Shown: piece by piece, positions 23,588 to 35,430 of the stretch
Position numbering within the stretch: the first letter of the stretch is position 1
Layout: the number at the start of each line of letters is the position of its first letter
Assembly (NCBI GenBank): GCA_003586115.2
Contig: QVOM02000103.1
Span: forward strand, 9,841,677 to 9,905,676
DNA length: 64,000 bases
Reading direction: 5' to 3'
Origin: Salvator merianae
Lineage: Eukaryota > Chordata > Lepidosauria > Squamata > Teiidae
The notes under the pieces: generated by a model
Database searches by the model: none
The model's input: the letters and a program-made list of their open reading frames with translations, nothing else
Told to the model about the DNA's origin: nothing
Translations under genes and position numbers: made by a program

Positions 23588-24111
23588 ATTATTCCCATGG
23601 TTGCTTATCCCTCCGGCAAAACGCTGTTAGACTTTAGCTGTACAAGTGTATGCTTTTATTTTTAGAGCATTTCTGTAAAACTGTTGCAGACTGAAAAGTA
23701 GAGCAATTTTGAACCTGTCTCTATTACAAGAGGTGCTTGGACCTGGGAGGACAGTGGGGAGCTGTATTAAACCAGCCCATTGAACCAGGACAGATTTTAG
23801 CCTGAATAGGAGTTGAACCCATATGCTTTAGCCTATCTTGGCTTGCAAACAAACTCAATGAGCCACATAAAAGGTCTGTTTGCGCTTAGTTGTTTACCTT
23901 TAAAAGAATTACATAACTTTTATAGGCAGTATATGGGTGCATTTCAGGACTGCTTTGTCTGGATTGTCTAGAAAAAAGGGACAGAATGGAACACACTGAT
24001 CCCACTTTCCCTACTAAAAGTATGTTATGCAAAACCAGGAACTTCCTGTGCATCTTCGAGGGCTTCATTAATACAGGAGGATCTGCACTTCAGAAACGTC
24101 CCCTTTATAAT
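23588..24111. other. Unclassified DNA with a single MITE-like end
   Basis: GGTCTGTTTGCGCTTAG at about 23,874 resembles the GGCCTGTTCGCACTTA termini of this window, but no inverse mate was found nearby. Nothing else is recognisable. Confidence 0.4.
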
Positions 24112-24260
24112 TTTATTTATTTATTTATTTATTCCATTTATTTATATGCCGCCCTTCAGCCAGAAGTCTCTCAGAGCGGCTTACAGTATACAATTTCAGG
24201 CAAGTCCCTGCCCTCAGGCTGGCAATCTAAAGAGGCACGACACAAAAGGAAAAGGGCCTG
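24112..24260 (-). repeat. Retroposon 3' tail, squamate-type
   Basis: (TTTA)n leads into TTTATATGCCGCCCTTCAGC and AGAGCGGCTTACAGTA, then a CCCTGCCCTCAGG / GGCAATCTAAAGAGGC portion and a GGGCCTGGGAGGGAAGAGGGG stretch. This is the familiar reversed tail of a common squamate LINE/SINE lineage. The family name is uncertain. Confidence 0.65.
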
Positions 24261-25920
24261 GGAGGGAAGAGGGGATTTGAAATTTGAAAGCAATGGCAAC
24301 AATTACTAGGGGAATGGAGACTGTGTACTTACTGCTACTTCCCTTACACGTATAAACGCTTGTGGCACGTAATGACTTTCATGTAGAACTATCATACTTT
24401 TTGTTTTATAATCCTAATAGTCATTACGTCCTATGGAAATCAACCATAAAGTCTGACTGGCATGCCAGACCTAGCTGTGAGAAAGGTCCTCCTTATCCAC
24501 ATCTGTCTCTAAGTACAAATGTGATGTCATCTTGGCACAAACAGACCATGTGGCATCCTGACCTAGTGTTAGCTTAACAGAGCTCAGCATTTACTTTCGA
24601 ATGTTAAATTTCCTATTCAGCTTGTAAAAATGGAGAATAAAGACCTTTAAGATAAAATAAACACCTGGGGAGCAGATAAGGTCAGGCCAGCCAGACTGAA
24701 CCAATGTTTAAAGCTCAAGGTCAACCATCTGTGCTTCAAAGCATCTCTTTGATTGTATCAGAGTGCCTCATCCTTGCATGCTCTTCACTTTTACTCAATG
24801 TAGGGAAATAAAACACTTTGGTTTAAGCTTCTCTTTCGTAATAGCCAGGCCACATACCTTGTCAAACTGCATCTAGGTTGTTGCACACAATAAGCTGCTT
24901 TTTCATCTACCTATTATTGATCTCCTATCATTCTGGGCTGGATTAACCACTGCGCTAGGAGTGCTATGTAGCCCAAGGGCAAGGAAAAGCTTTGGATCCT
25001 GTTTTATAGAACTATACATTGAGATGGAGGATAGATACATCACCTGTTCTATCTATCCTAATGAAAGGAAGTGGTTAATGCAAAAAAGATCTTTTAGCAG
25101 GATTCCCAATTATACTACTGGGGACTCAACAGTTTTCGAGAAAGATGTTTCAATCTCAAGGGAAGAAAAGGCATGGAGTCCTTTTCTTCAACTTGTTGCT
25201 GTTAAAGTTGGCTGATCCCTGGACATATTGTGTGTGGAGAGGTTCTTTGTAGAAGGAAGAGATACATCTCCTTTTCCAGAACTGTCTACTCAATAACTTT
25301 TTCTAATAAGTAATTGATTATTGTGTAATTGAAAACTTTTTTTCAGAAAGTTAAGTCTGAAAGCTAGCATTATCTTTTAAACCTGAAAACACTGAGTGTT
25401 TTATATGCCAATATATTGCCACTGAGTAAGGTAAGACACTTATTCTCCTACAAAAAAATAAAAGCAGAACCTTTTTTAAACATCTTTTAAACATAGGAAC
25501 TGCAAACTGAAATGATGCATATGGGTGTATCTATATAAGAGGGGGAAACAGAGATAGAGGCCTTCATATCCTTCATCTAGTGTCCAGTGTTTGGAAGTCT
25601 CTGAGTAGAAAGAATATATAGAAACGGGTGCAATTAGACATGCTTAAACGGATGCCCCCTGGGAGAATGGGAGTTGCCTTATCACAATTTGAAGCCTCAG
25701 AAACATCAACTCTTTAATATTTAGAATCTTATAGTTCTGAAGGCCTCTCATTCTTTAAGTTGGGTTGGGCAGGACACTTACATAAACAAAAAGACAGAGG
25801 TTTCTCACTGAGTGGCCAACCAGTGGAGTCCCCCTTGAAGTCAGAGTAGGTTGCCTTATTTGGATACAATTTAGACTACAGTGTGGCAGAATAAGGTAGG
25901 ATCTTTAGTCATAACTGTTT
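24261..25920. other. Unclassified non-coding DNA
   Basis: Short interrupted frames only. The segment ends at the left terminus of the 1.5-kb DNA transposon. Confidence 0.5.
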
Positions 25921-27446
25921 GGGTGTGGTCCATCATCATAAGTTTAATCCATATTGGAATAGATAAGGATTGAGTATGTGTTCTAGCCGTTCCCACATTT
26001 GCAGTATAACATAGACTCAATTCAGACTTGCTCATTCTCACACTTCATTTTCCCCATGCTTGACATGGGGAAATCGTACCTTTCTGTCTCCACCTCTCAC
26101 CAAATTCCTCTTTCTGTGCAGTCAGGAGCTGAAAAGTCAAACTCCACCTTCCGTACTTCCTTGCTGCCATCTCAGAACATGGATTCCCTTGATGGTGTTA
26201 CTGGTCATTTGCTGTTTGCTCCTTCTCCCCTTCAGCCTATATCCACTCAAACACAGCTTCAACTCCACATTTACCGCACAATAAAGCTTCTTGAAGAGCA
26301 GATCTCAATTTCTACTCCTTTGTAATTGTACTTTTGTGCAATTGTGCAATTTCAGAATACTGTAAAAGCAGGAAGAGGTCAGTGAAAAGGGGAGAATGCG
26401 TGTGGGGCTCCATTATCATAATAGTGAAGTCAGTGGTCAGCAAATGGACTCTGCCTCACCTCCCCCAGAGACAACCACAGCAGCATGTGTCCCACTATGT
26501 AGCTGTGTGGTGCCAGTGGCAAAATTGATAGTGATGTGGGTTATTTGTTAGGGTAAGAGGACTGCACCCCACAATAGGCTCAGCATTTTGAATTAAAACA
26601 CTCTCATGGAGACATGGCAGAGACATCCAACATGTCTGTCCTCCGCAAAAACACTCAAAATCAGGAGCTGTGATTAACCTTGTCTTGTCTTAATGTTGCT
26701 ATTCTGACACATTTTTGTGCAAAAGTGAGGGAGAGGATCCCCAGACTATGGGAAAAGGCGGGGCAACCAGGAGAAACACATGTATTTTGGAACTGCCTTC
26801 TCCATCCCAGCCCACCATCCTCTCCAGCTGGCCATGGTACCCTCCCTCCCTAGCCTACAGCCCACAGTGGACTGTGTTGCTGCCTGAAGTTAGCGGTAGT
26901 GCTGTAACGGTTTTGCACAAAAGTTGCTGTAAACCTAGAAAGAGCTCTAGGTTTGTGGAGGAAGGCTTTAATTTCTTCCTGGCAGTGCCAAATGGGGGAA
27001 TAAAGGAGGTTGAAAGACTGTAGATTAGCAAAGAAAAATGGAGAAAGGGTTTCTTTTCTTTTCATGGGGGATGGAAGGGGGGATAAAGGAGGAGAAAGGA
27101 AGTATTGTGCTTCCTGCCCAACCGCCCCTGCTGGCCCCGGTGCCCACCTCCTGATTACAATGCCCACAACAGAATCCATCATTGGATGGCAGAAAACGGG
27201 GGGCCCTCCTGTGCCCGCCTTCCCAAAAAGTACAGACCCTCCCAGTCTACTTGCATGTTCTCACTTCACAAAGTAAAAACAGGCTAGCGATCTGAAACGG
27301 ACTGAAAACTCATTTAATCTGAATGCAAAATAACCTGGATTTTGGCAATTTATTCCAGAAAAACTATGGAAAGGGAAAGTCATGTCAGGCTAGCAGGAAC
27401 TGAAGATATTCTGTGAACTGTTTAAGTGCCATGTCAGAAAGCACCC
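25921..27446 (+). mobile_element. 1.53-kb non-autonomous DNA transposon, copy A (complete)
   Basis: Begins GGGTGTGGTCC and ends with the inverse-type GTCAGAAAGCACCC; TTT lies on both sides (25,918-25,920 and 27,447-27,449), a 3-bp TSD. Sub-terminal ATTAATC/TTTAATCC words and an ordered interior (TTGACATGGGGAAA, GCAATTGTGCAATTT, GGACTCTGCCTCA, GTGTCCCACT-type words) are shared with the copies at 31.4, 47.9 and 56.9 kb. A 108-codon frame starts at 25,999. Frames in the other copies are similar only as far as the DNA is. I see no transposase domain. PIF/Harbinger-like by TSD length only. Confidence 0.8.
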
Positions 27447-28309
27447 TTTGGAATACTTTTTTGGTATGTCTGGGGAAGGGACGCTTATTCTTAAAGAGAT
27501 GATTTTAAAAAGTCCTGTCTAATCAGACCCGCAGATGTATCCAAACAGAAAGCTGAAGAAATGAGTATCAGTTCTTCCCTACTCTCTCCACCCTGTCCCA
27601 CTGGACATAATCACAATGGATCTGTTTGCCAGGAAATCAAAACTGAAAACCACAAACCAGCACTGAAAGCACAGTTACTCATTCAGGAGTCATTTGTGTC
27701 TATCTTGTTTGCTTTGTGATGGATGATAAATAAACAAAAGGGACCTATTAGTCTCCTTTTCCCATTCATCCCAAAATGAATGAACACCCCAGAGACTTTT
27801 TTCATTAATACTTATCTCTGTTTGCTAGTGAACAGTAGTCACAGCAAGATGATGATTTGCTCAGGTTTGCTGAACTACTATTTTTGCTGCCTTTATAATT
27901 CGTTATTTCAGCAAATTAACTAGCAAATTGTTTTCTTTCCAATGCAATTAATTATGCTGGTAATTGAATACTATATTCTGGAACATGCTGCTGAGTTTCA
28001 AAACCTCCTTAGGGAGTTTCTGTTCTTAGACAAAGAAAAAAAAGGGAATTTCTTAAAAATTTATCCACTGAGGAAACTATGTTGACAAATACAACTTAAA
28101 TAAATGTGACTCCACGAATTCCACCTTCCCAGTAATTTCCATCATATGATTTCTTGGAGGCATTTGGAACAACAAACAGGGGCCTAGGATCCCGGGCGGC
28201 TGATTCTCCCTTGCAAAGCGACCATAAAGAGAACAAAGCAGAAGTAGCATTTAACCTTTCCCCTGGAAACTTCACTCTAAAACATCATGTACTGTATCAT
28301 TTGTGGAAA
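27447..28309. other. Non-repetitive AT-rich segment, candidate conserved non-coding DNA
   Basis: About 27,640-28,080 has low repeat content and many TAAT/ATTA and TGATG words. It does not resemble any of the transposons around it. Whether it is conserved cannot be told from one genome. Confidence 0.3.
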
Positions 28310-28790
28310 ACAGACTGGGACTCTGGCGTGTGATCCAGAGCCCACTCCTTAGCAATCATGCCAGGAATGGGGCAAGTTCTTGGGGAGCATATCAACAGCT
28401 ATCCACAGCATGGCTGCCCTGTCCCATCCTATCTTTGGAAAAGTTCCATAACGCACCCAGAAATGGGTCTGGAAATGGATCTTTTCTGGAGCCCAGAAAA
28501 ATGTCACAAGGCTCTGAGTACCAAGTGGACTACTCTAGTGGCCACCACCTGTCTGCACAGTGATGATTGGAAAGGGGATCTAACTGGGAATGCATGGGAG
28601 GCCCCTTTAAAGCGCTTTCCCTCTGGAATACTCCCAGAGGCAGTTTTCACACCCAGGAGGGCTCCAGGGAAAAGACCCCCGTGGCCAGTGAATTTCTGGA
28701 AGGCAAACTCCATGGGAAGGATCTGGCGTGCAAATCCAACATCCCCTGATCTCAACTTGTACGATCCTATGGACTGTGAGGCAATTGCAG
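28310..28790 (+). repeat. Copy 3 of an unnamed interspersed repeat
   Basis: Aligns with the 19.8-kb copy across about 28,318-28,610. Its right part has GGGAATGCATGGGAGGCCCC where the other has GGAATGCTTGGGAGATCAC. A 164-codon frame (28,358-28,852) has no recognisable domain and is not maintained in the 19.8-kb copy. Confidence 0.65.
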
Positions 28791-29556
28791 GAGTTAACTT
28801 GCTAACGGTCAGGCACTTCTTGATTTTTTTTTTACTTACCTTTGGAGGATAATAGATTCAAATGGTTTCCTGGTGGATTGGAATTCAGAGTTAATAGTTA
28901 AATAATCTGATTTACTCCTTGGTACACTGGGCTACTGGGGCAATTAATTGTTGGGGTGACAACTAGAGCTCAAATGAGCAAATTTCAGGTGGTTTCCAGA
29001 TATCAAGTTATAATGCTGTACAACCCAGTTGACATGCATGTCTGGCAAATTACAGACAATATCGACTCACTGGGGACTTCCAGAAGTTCACTATGTACCA
29101 GCCCATTTTCTTTTCTTTTGTTTTACATTCTTGGGCAGCTCCTGGAAGTGACAGAATGACACAATGTCATTTGCATCCCTCCAGATGTGTAGGTAAGTGA
29201 AGCTATTATGGGAAACCAGGTGTTGCTGCTGGATTTCCAGGGATAGTGATCTCATTTTCCATGGTTGTAACCAGCATTGTGTTGCGAAGGACACAGGGAT
29301 GTCTGGCAATTCTATTGTAATGCTGGGAAGATCACACAGTTTTCCTAGCATCTGAAGGTAGACGGATTTACTGACTGATGTATTTCTGCAAGAATAGTTT
29401 TATGTGGATATTTATATAGCAAACCCACTAAAGATATGTATGGATTTCCACATCTTTCCACATCTTCTTTGAAATGCAGGCACCTAAGCACGGATGACTA
29501 CAATTTCCTTTGGTTTCACACAACTCTAATGTTTCCAGCGCTATCCCAAAGTTATA
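28791..29556. other. Unclassified non-coding DNA
   Basis: No recognisable feature. It ends in the (TA)n run at which the duplicated block begins. Confidence 0.5.
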
Positions 29557-30801
29557 TATATATATGTTCTGTTAGAATGCTGGACGTAAATTAGACAAAT
29601 GTAGCTTATATAAAAGGAAACTGAATTGAAAGGAGTGAGTGACCACTGAAGCATGGAACTTGGTCCTAGACCAGAATCCATATTAGCTACACAAGGAGGA
29701 TTTGACCTGAGCAATTATTCCACCACCATCCTGATCCACTGACTCTAAACTGGACTACCTGACGTGGTCTGCTGGCCACCAGGAACATCACTTTGTTTAG
29801 CTGATTGTACCACAATATCATCTTAATCACATCTAACTGCAACAGGAAGGCCCTATTTCAACAAGCAGTACCCCTACCAGAGTGAGAGAGCTGCAAAATT
29901 AAATGCAAACATGAGTATCCAAGTATAATAGTTGATTTGATGACTACACCTTATTTACCTGTACTGGGACATCTGAATGTAGTCAAATATTTTGTTTGCC
30001 TTTGTTTCTTCCCAAACATCTGGCCTCACATCCTATCCTGAGGACACATTTTGGGATATAAAAGCTCTCTAGAGTGCCAGGAACTTTTACCAAATTGAGC
30101 CTCTTGCTGCTGCTACTGAACTTATTTTCGCTCAACTACCTGTGTGAATGTGTGGCTGCAGTCCGACATTGTAAATTGAATCCGTATTGGAAGAGTACAA
30201 GGACTGAATTTGTCTTCTGATCTTTTCCACAGTTACATTTTAACACGGACTCAATTCGTACTTCCTCATTCTCACACTGATGTTTCCCATGCTTGGCATG
30301 GGGAAACCATACCTTTTCTGCCTCCACCCCTCGTCAAATTCTCCTCCCTGCGCAGTCAGTGATTGGCTGCAGTCCCAATGTTCAAATCTTGATGTCTCAG
30401 GGGCGGGAAAGTCAAGCTCTGCTCTCCATATGTCCCCGCTGCTGCCTCTGAACGTGGATTCGCTTGGCAGCATTGCTAGTCATTCGCCATTTGTTCCTCC
30501 TCCCCTCTACAGCCTCTATCTACACAAGCAGAACTTTAAACCAAGTCTACTGCACAATTAAGGTTCTTAAAGGGAGATGGTGATTTCTGCTCCCTTGCAA
30601 GTGCACGTTTGCACAATTGCGCAATTTAAAAGTAGCGCAAAAGTAGGAGAGGTCCACGAAGAAGGAGAAACGTGGGGAGGGAACGTGGAGGGGCTCTATT
30701 ACTGTGATGATGCAGTTCATGGCCAGCAAATGGACTCTGCCTCATCTCCCCCTGAAACATCCGCAGCGGCATGTGTCCCCACTGTGTAGCTGTGTGCTGC
30801 C
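29557..30801 (+). repeat. Left copy of a 1,245-bp duplicated block beside the assembly gap
   Basis: Every landmark recurs exactly 1,256 bases downstream with no indel. By eye I count about six substitutions, for example T/C at 29,581/30,837. The block starts in a (TA)n run and ends abruptly at the Ns, in mid-transposon. Its last 650 bp (from about 30,154) are the left part of the same 1.5-kb-family DNA transposon that is seen whole in the right copy. Confidence 0.97.
30154..30801 (+). mobile_element. DNA transposon of the 1.5-kb family, copy B1 (cut by gap)
   Basis: Left portion of the element, starting near GGCTGCAGTCCGACATTG and containing the shared words TGGCATGGGGAAACC and GCACAATTGCGCAATTT. 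It stops at the N gap and is identical in layout to 31,410-32,057. It is probably not an independent insertion but an assembly duplicate. Confidence 0.85.
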
Positions 30802-30812
30802 NNNNNNNNNNN
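30802..30812. other. Assembly gap, 11 N
   Basis: Eleven unknown bases. The flanking sequences are two near-identical 1,245-bp blocks, so the gap most likely marks two overlapping contigs or haplotypes left unmerged. Confidence 0.99.
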
Positions 30813-32057
30813 TATATATATGTTCTGTTAGAATGCCGGACGTAAATTAGACAAATGTAGCTTATATAAAAGGAAACTGAATTGAAAGGAGTGAGTGACC
30901 ACTGAAGCATGGAACTTGGTCCTAGACCAGAATCCATATTAGCTACACAAGGAGGATTTGACCTGAGCAATTATTCCACCACCATCCTGATCCACTGACT
31001 CTAAATTGGACTACCTGACGTGGTCTGCTGGCCACCAGGAACATCACTTTGTTTAGCTGATTGTACCACAATATCATCTTAATCACATCTAACTGCAACA
31101 GGAAGGCCCTATTTCAACAAGCAGTACCCCTACCAGAGTGAGAGAGCTGCAAAATTAAATGCAAACATGAGTATCCAAGTATAATAGTTGATTTGATGAC
31201 TACACCTTATTTACCTGTACTGGGACATCTGAATGTAGTCAAATATTTTGTTTGCCTTTGTTTCTTCCCAAAAATCTGGCCTCACATCCTATCCTGAGGA
31301 CACATTTTGGGATATAAAAGCTCTCTAGAGTGCCAGGAACTTTTACCAAATTGAGCCTCTTGCTGCTGCTACTGAACTTATTTTGGCTCAACTACCTGTG
31401 TGAATGTGTGGCTGCAGTCCGACATTGTAAATTGAATCCGTATTGGAAGAGTACAAGGACTGAATTTGTCTTCTGATCGTTTCCACAGTTACATTTTAAC
31501 ACGGACTCAATTCGTACTTCCTCATTCTCACACTGATGTTTCCCATGCTTGGCATGGGGAAACCATACCTTTTCTGCCTCCACCCCTCGTCAAATTCTCC
31601 TCCCTGCGCAGTCAGTGATTGGCTGCAGTCCCAATGTTCAAATCTTGATGTCTCAGGGGCGGGAAAGTCAAGCTCTGCTCTCCATATGTCCCCGCTGCTG
31701 CCTCTGAACGTGGATTCGCTTGGCAGCATTGCTAGTCATTCGCCATTTGTTCCTCCTCCCCTCTACAGCCTCTATCTACACAAGCAGAACTTTAAACCAC
31801 GTCTACTGCACAATTAAGGTTCTTAAAGGGAGATGGTGATTTCTGCTCCCTTGCAAGTGCACGTTTGCACAATTGCGCAATTTAAAAGTAGCGCAAAAGT
31901 AGGAGAGGTCCACGAAGAAGGAGAAACGTGGGGAGGGAACGTGGAGGGGCTCTATTACTGTGATGATGCAGTTCATGGCCAGCAAATGGACTCTGCCTCA
32001 TCTCCCCCTGAAACATCCGCAGCGGCATGTGTCCCCACTGTGTAGCTGTGTGCTGCC
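30813..32057 (+). repeat. Right copy of the 1,245-bp duplicated block
   Basis: Begins in the same (TA)n run as the left copy, directly after the Ns. At 32,057 it continues without a break into the rest of the DNA transposon, so this is the copy that connects to the downstream sequence. Confidence 0.97.
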
Positions 32058-32600
32058 GACGGCAAACCGATCTTGTGTGGGTTCTTTGTTGGGGCAAGAG
32101 AACTGCAACCTCAAACAGGCGCAAGTTTCTTTTTTGGTTTAATCAGCAGACGAAAGTGGAGGAAGCCTTTAATTTCTTCCTGGCAGTATCAAATGGGGGA
32201 TAAAGAAAGAGAAAGGACCACAGCTTAGCAAAGTAAAAAGGAAGATGGTTTTCTTTTCTCTTGGCAGCGACAGAAGGGGGGATAATGGAGGCAGAGGAAA
32301 CTACTGCATTTCCTGCTCACCCACAAAGTCTGTCATTGGACGGCACAAAATGGGAAGCCCTCCTTCTGCACGCCCCCAAAAACGTATGGTCCCTCCCAAA
32401 TAGTCTCCTTCCCAGATCTCACATTGCAAAGTAAAGCTGGCTAGCAATCTAGAGCAGCTTAAGAACTCATTAAACCCGAATACAAAGTAGTCCAGATTTC
32501 GCCAATTTAGTCTAGAAAAACTACGGAACAGCAAGATCATGTCGGGCCAGCGGGAACTGAAGACAGCCTGTAAACTGATTTAATGCCATGTCTCACTACC
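31411..32600 (+). mobile_element. DNA transposon of the 1.5-kb family, copy B2 (about 1.2 kb)
   Basis: Begins near GGCTGCAGTCCGACATTG and ends near GATTTAATGCCATGTCTCAC, the position at which copies A, C and D have their termini. It is shorter than A and C by about 340 bp because of internal differences. The ends are too decayed for a certain TSD; ACTACCTG occurs near both ends (31,391 and 32,595) but not exactly at the expected boundary. No coding capacity recognised. Confidence 0.75.
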
Positions 32601-32603
32601 TGA

Positions 32604-34230
32604 ACTGTGAAGACTGTCCCCAATCAAGAGAAGAACCTGAGAAAAGTATAATCTATTCCACTCCTTTCCCCTCTGCTTCTTTTCCTCTCCATTTTCCTCT
32701 CTTTCATTTTACTGCTTAAATACTGAAAAGCTCAACTTCTACTGTACAAAAAGGGAGTTTTGAAGTCTCAGTTGTTGAGATAGTGTGGAGAATAGTTGAT
32801 TTCAGTGTGTGGGCAGCAATCGATGGAGTCTCAAACTGGTAATCACTGGGGAAGAATTCATTAAATTTTGGGGCTTCGACCTATGTCTCTCCTCCTCAGC
32901 TGAAAAACCAAGCTCTCTGACTCCTTAATATCTCACCCTCTAATCTGCCTCTCATTGCCTAGCAATTGATGCTGATTAGGTGTAAAATCTCTTGGTCTCA
33001 CTATCCCTGCTAGCTTCTCTGCTCTGTTTTCCCTGCCTTTAATAGCTATTAGAGCTAGTAGCTTTTTAAAAAAGCTTTGTTCTGTGTTTACAGTTATTAC
33101 AGTTACAGTAGTTACAGTTAGAACCTGTCCACTTGATACATGTCATCTTTCAACTGTGTTGCTCTCACTTCAAGTTGCTGCTACCACAGAGTTAAATTTT
33201 CACATTTTTGACTTTGTTTCTGTTTAGCTTTGTAATAAAGTTATTCTGTGCATATCCTAATTTTTAATAAAAGCATATGTTGTATTTAAATTTGGCCTAG
33301 TTATTTCCCCTCTCTAAAGTTTGGCTGCCAACTGCATAGTCTATCAAAACAAGTCTTTAGTCCTATTAAAATTTGAAATATGAGAATGCCACTAGACCCA
33401 TGTCCAGAGTTGGTTTTGTAACAGTTTCTTTCATGGAAGTTCAATCCCACCAAGAACAGATAATCTTTTAACTTCTTGCACTTGAGAACCCACAACATGA
33501 AGTAACTCCATGCTGTCTGGACTCAGCTTTGAACTACTGATCAGTGCTTCAACCTCTTACATACTCAAGGCCTAGACTAGCTCTCCTAGTTCAAGGTGTG
33601 CATCAAATGCTTTTTGAGTTACTCACTTTGACTAGGGTCAAGTGTATTTAGTTATGTTTTACATCAGAAAAAAACTCAAAAAATCTTAAGAGCATTCTGT
33701 TCCCCCCCCCCCCGAACAGTCCATTGATCTGTAAAACAAAGGTTCCGTCTTAGGCAACAATGGAAAACTAATCCAAATGGACTGTGTGGTAGGGTACTTG
33801 TGCTAAAAAAAGCTGGCTGATTAGGAGAGATTTTTTTAAAAAATCAATCAGTTTACTGCTATCTTAGCTTAGTAAAACAAAAGTAATAACTGTAAAGTAC
33901 ATTTTTAAATATCAGTTATATATGATACATTGGGTGTGAATCTTAATGGCAACTGAACAAAATTTGGCAACCTGACAAAGTATTTTATATCAATCAGCAA
34001 GGAGATGGGTATGGCAAAAAAAAAAAATCAGATTTATTGATAATAAAGGTGATATTAAAAATCATTTTTAAGGCACCAGTCAAATCCAATCTTTGTTGAT
34101 CAGCTACTGAGGGCAGCTTTCAGCTCCTATTAGTCTCTATCACATTATTCTTGTGCAGTATTATATTCTTGTATTGTGTATTGCATTTTACTATATGTTT
34201 AATATGTAATCACAGCATAGTAATAGCAGT
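32604..34230. other. Unclassified non-coding DNA
   Basis: A 12-base C run lies at 33,702-33,713, and AATAAA-containing AT-rich DNA lies near 33,230-33,280. No gene or assignable repeat. Confidence 0.45.
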
Positions 34231-34590
34231 TGTGCCATGGGGCATGACCAGTAAATGTAGCTAGCTTGGGAGCCACGGAAGGGAAATGTGGGAATGTTTA
34301 ATCAAAGGTGTACGACACTGAATTGCATTTTATGGCCCACAGTAGTTCAAGGACACTAGATGGACAGAACTGTGACTATGTATTACTGCTATGTTAAGAT
34401 AAGAATGGCATCAGATTGCTTTGCTGTGAAAGGATGGGGGAGGGAATGCTGGCTATATTTGGGCTTGGTATTGAGGGGAAGGTGCTTCTTGCAATTATAA
34501 GTCTGACCTCGCCATGTCCATCTGAATAAAGGATACCTATTCAGCAGGAAGGATTTCTTTATTTCTGTCCTTGAATGGGTGGAACATAAC
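34231..34590 (+). mobile_element. Possible solo LTR
   Basis: Starts TGTGCCATGG and ends near ACATAACA (TG...CA form). It has a TATAAG-like word (about 34,496), AATAAA at about 34,525 and a T-rich stretch after it, in the U3-R-U5 order expected of an LTR. I see no convincing target-site duplication, primer-binding site or internal viral region, so this remains a weak call. Confidence 0.28.
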
Positions 34591-35109
34591 AGCATCACTC
34601 TCCCTACCAAACAGCTGATAGCTGCCCCCTCATTTTACAGTGGTCCTGATCAATGCCAGAAGAAGAGAGAACATCCATCAACTGCTTGATGGTGAGGATG
34701 CAGTAAGAGCAATGTCACTGCAGCAGCAGTCTTTATCATTATGAAAAGATGTGAGAAAACACAGCTTTATGACAATGAAGAAACAGTGATAGGGATGCTC
34801 CACCAGTTTCTGAATGGAAGGGGACCAACAACCAGCTATTTGACAAGTAAAAAGAATTTTACGTGCTGCAGAAGCAAATGAAAAGTACCTTTGACAAAGC
34901 ATGGCAAGCCAAAAGGACCAGTTTCACTGACACTTCAACTGTTCCAATGGAAGGTGTCAGATTTGTTCCAGGGATTTTGAAAGGCATTTTATTCTGTGTT
35001 CAGAACATTTGAAGCCCTCTGTTTTAGCTAATGAAATGTTTCAACTTGAAATGCTTTACTGACTCTGATGGAATGAAGAGATATTGCTGAGTGACCTAAG
35101 CCCACCGAT
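34591..35109. other. Unclassified non-coding DNA
   Basis: No recognisable feature. Confidence 0.4.
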
Positions 35110-35430
35110 GACACTTCAGATCTCCTGATGACCACTCCCAGTAGATGCATACAGGCATTGAAAAGCCTGGAAGATTTGACCAGCCTCTAACGAGTCCCAT
35201 TGATTAGGTTACATGGCTACTGTCTAGACCCAGCCATGGAGATAGGAGAAAAACCCTTGCAAAACAGCACTTCCAACTCCTGGTCCTTAAAGCCATACCA
35301 GGAAACTGTGGTCAATGGAACCAAAAGCCACTGTGAGATCAAAGAAGACCAATAGGCTCATATTCCTCCAGGGATAGGTGACATGCTGTAGGAGCTCCAG
35401 AGTTATAAAGCCAACAAACCTTCATCATCT
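35110..35430 (-). mobile_element. L2-type LINE reverse-transcriptase fragment
   Basis: On the minus strand, about 35,352 down to 35,300 encodes LLVFFDLTVAFGSIDHSFL, the motif-A region of an L2-clade reverse transcriptase (family pattern D-L-S-A-A-F-D-T-V-D-H). The first aspartate is kept; the second is glycine here. It is followed by a stop and then GPGVGSAVLQGFFSYL-like residues, matching the usual G-I-G-G-T-A-L-x-W-F region in degraded form. Stops interrupt the frame. An old, dead fragment without either LINE end. Confidence 0.85.

Noticed and set aside
23874..23890. Left end of a further MITE (GGTCTGTTTGCGCTTAG)
   Set aside because: No inverse mate within about 1 kb, so kept only as a single end.
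28358..28852. 164-codon plus-strand frame
   Set aside because: It sits in an interspersed repeat and is not open in the homologous copy at 19.8 kb.
29557..32057. A genuine recent tandem duplication
   Set aside because: Possible, but the abrupt break at Ns in mid-element and the restart at the same (TA)n point fit an unmerged assembly overlap better.
31391..32602. ACTACCTG at both sides of copy B2 as an 8-bp TSD
   Set aside because: The left instance lies about 12 bases outside the boundary set by copies A, C and D, and those copies have 3-bp duplications.
33220..33290. Polyadenylation signals (AATAAA) as a transcript end
   Set aside because: The hexamer is common in AT-rich DNA and no upstream coding or LTR structure could be shown.
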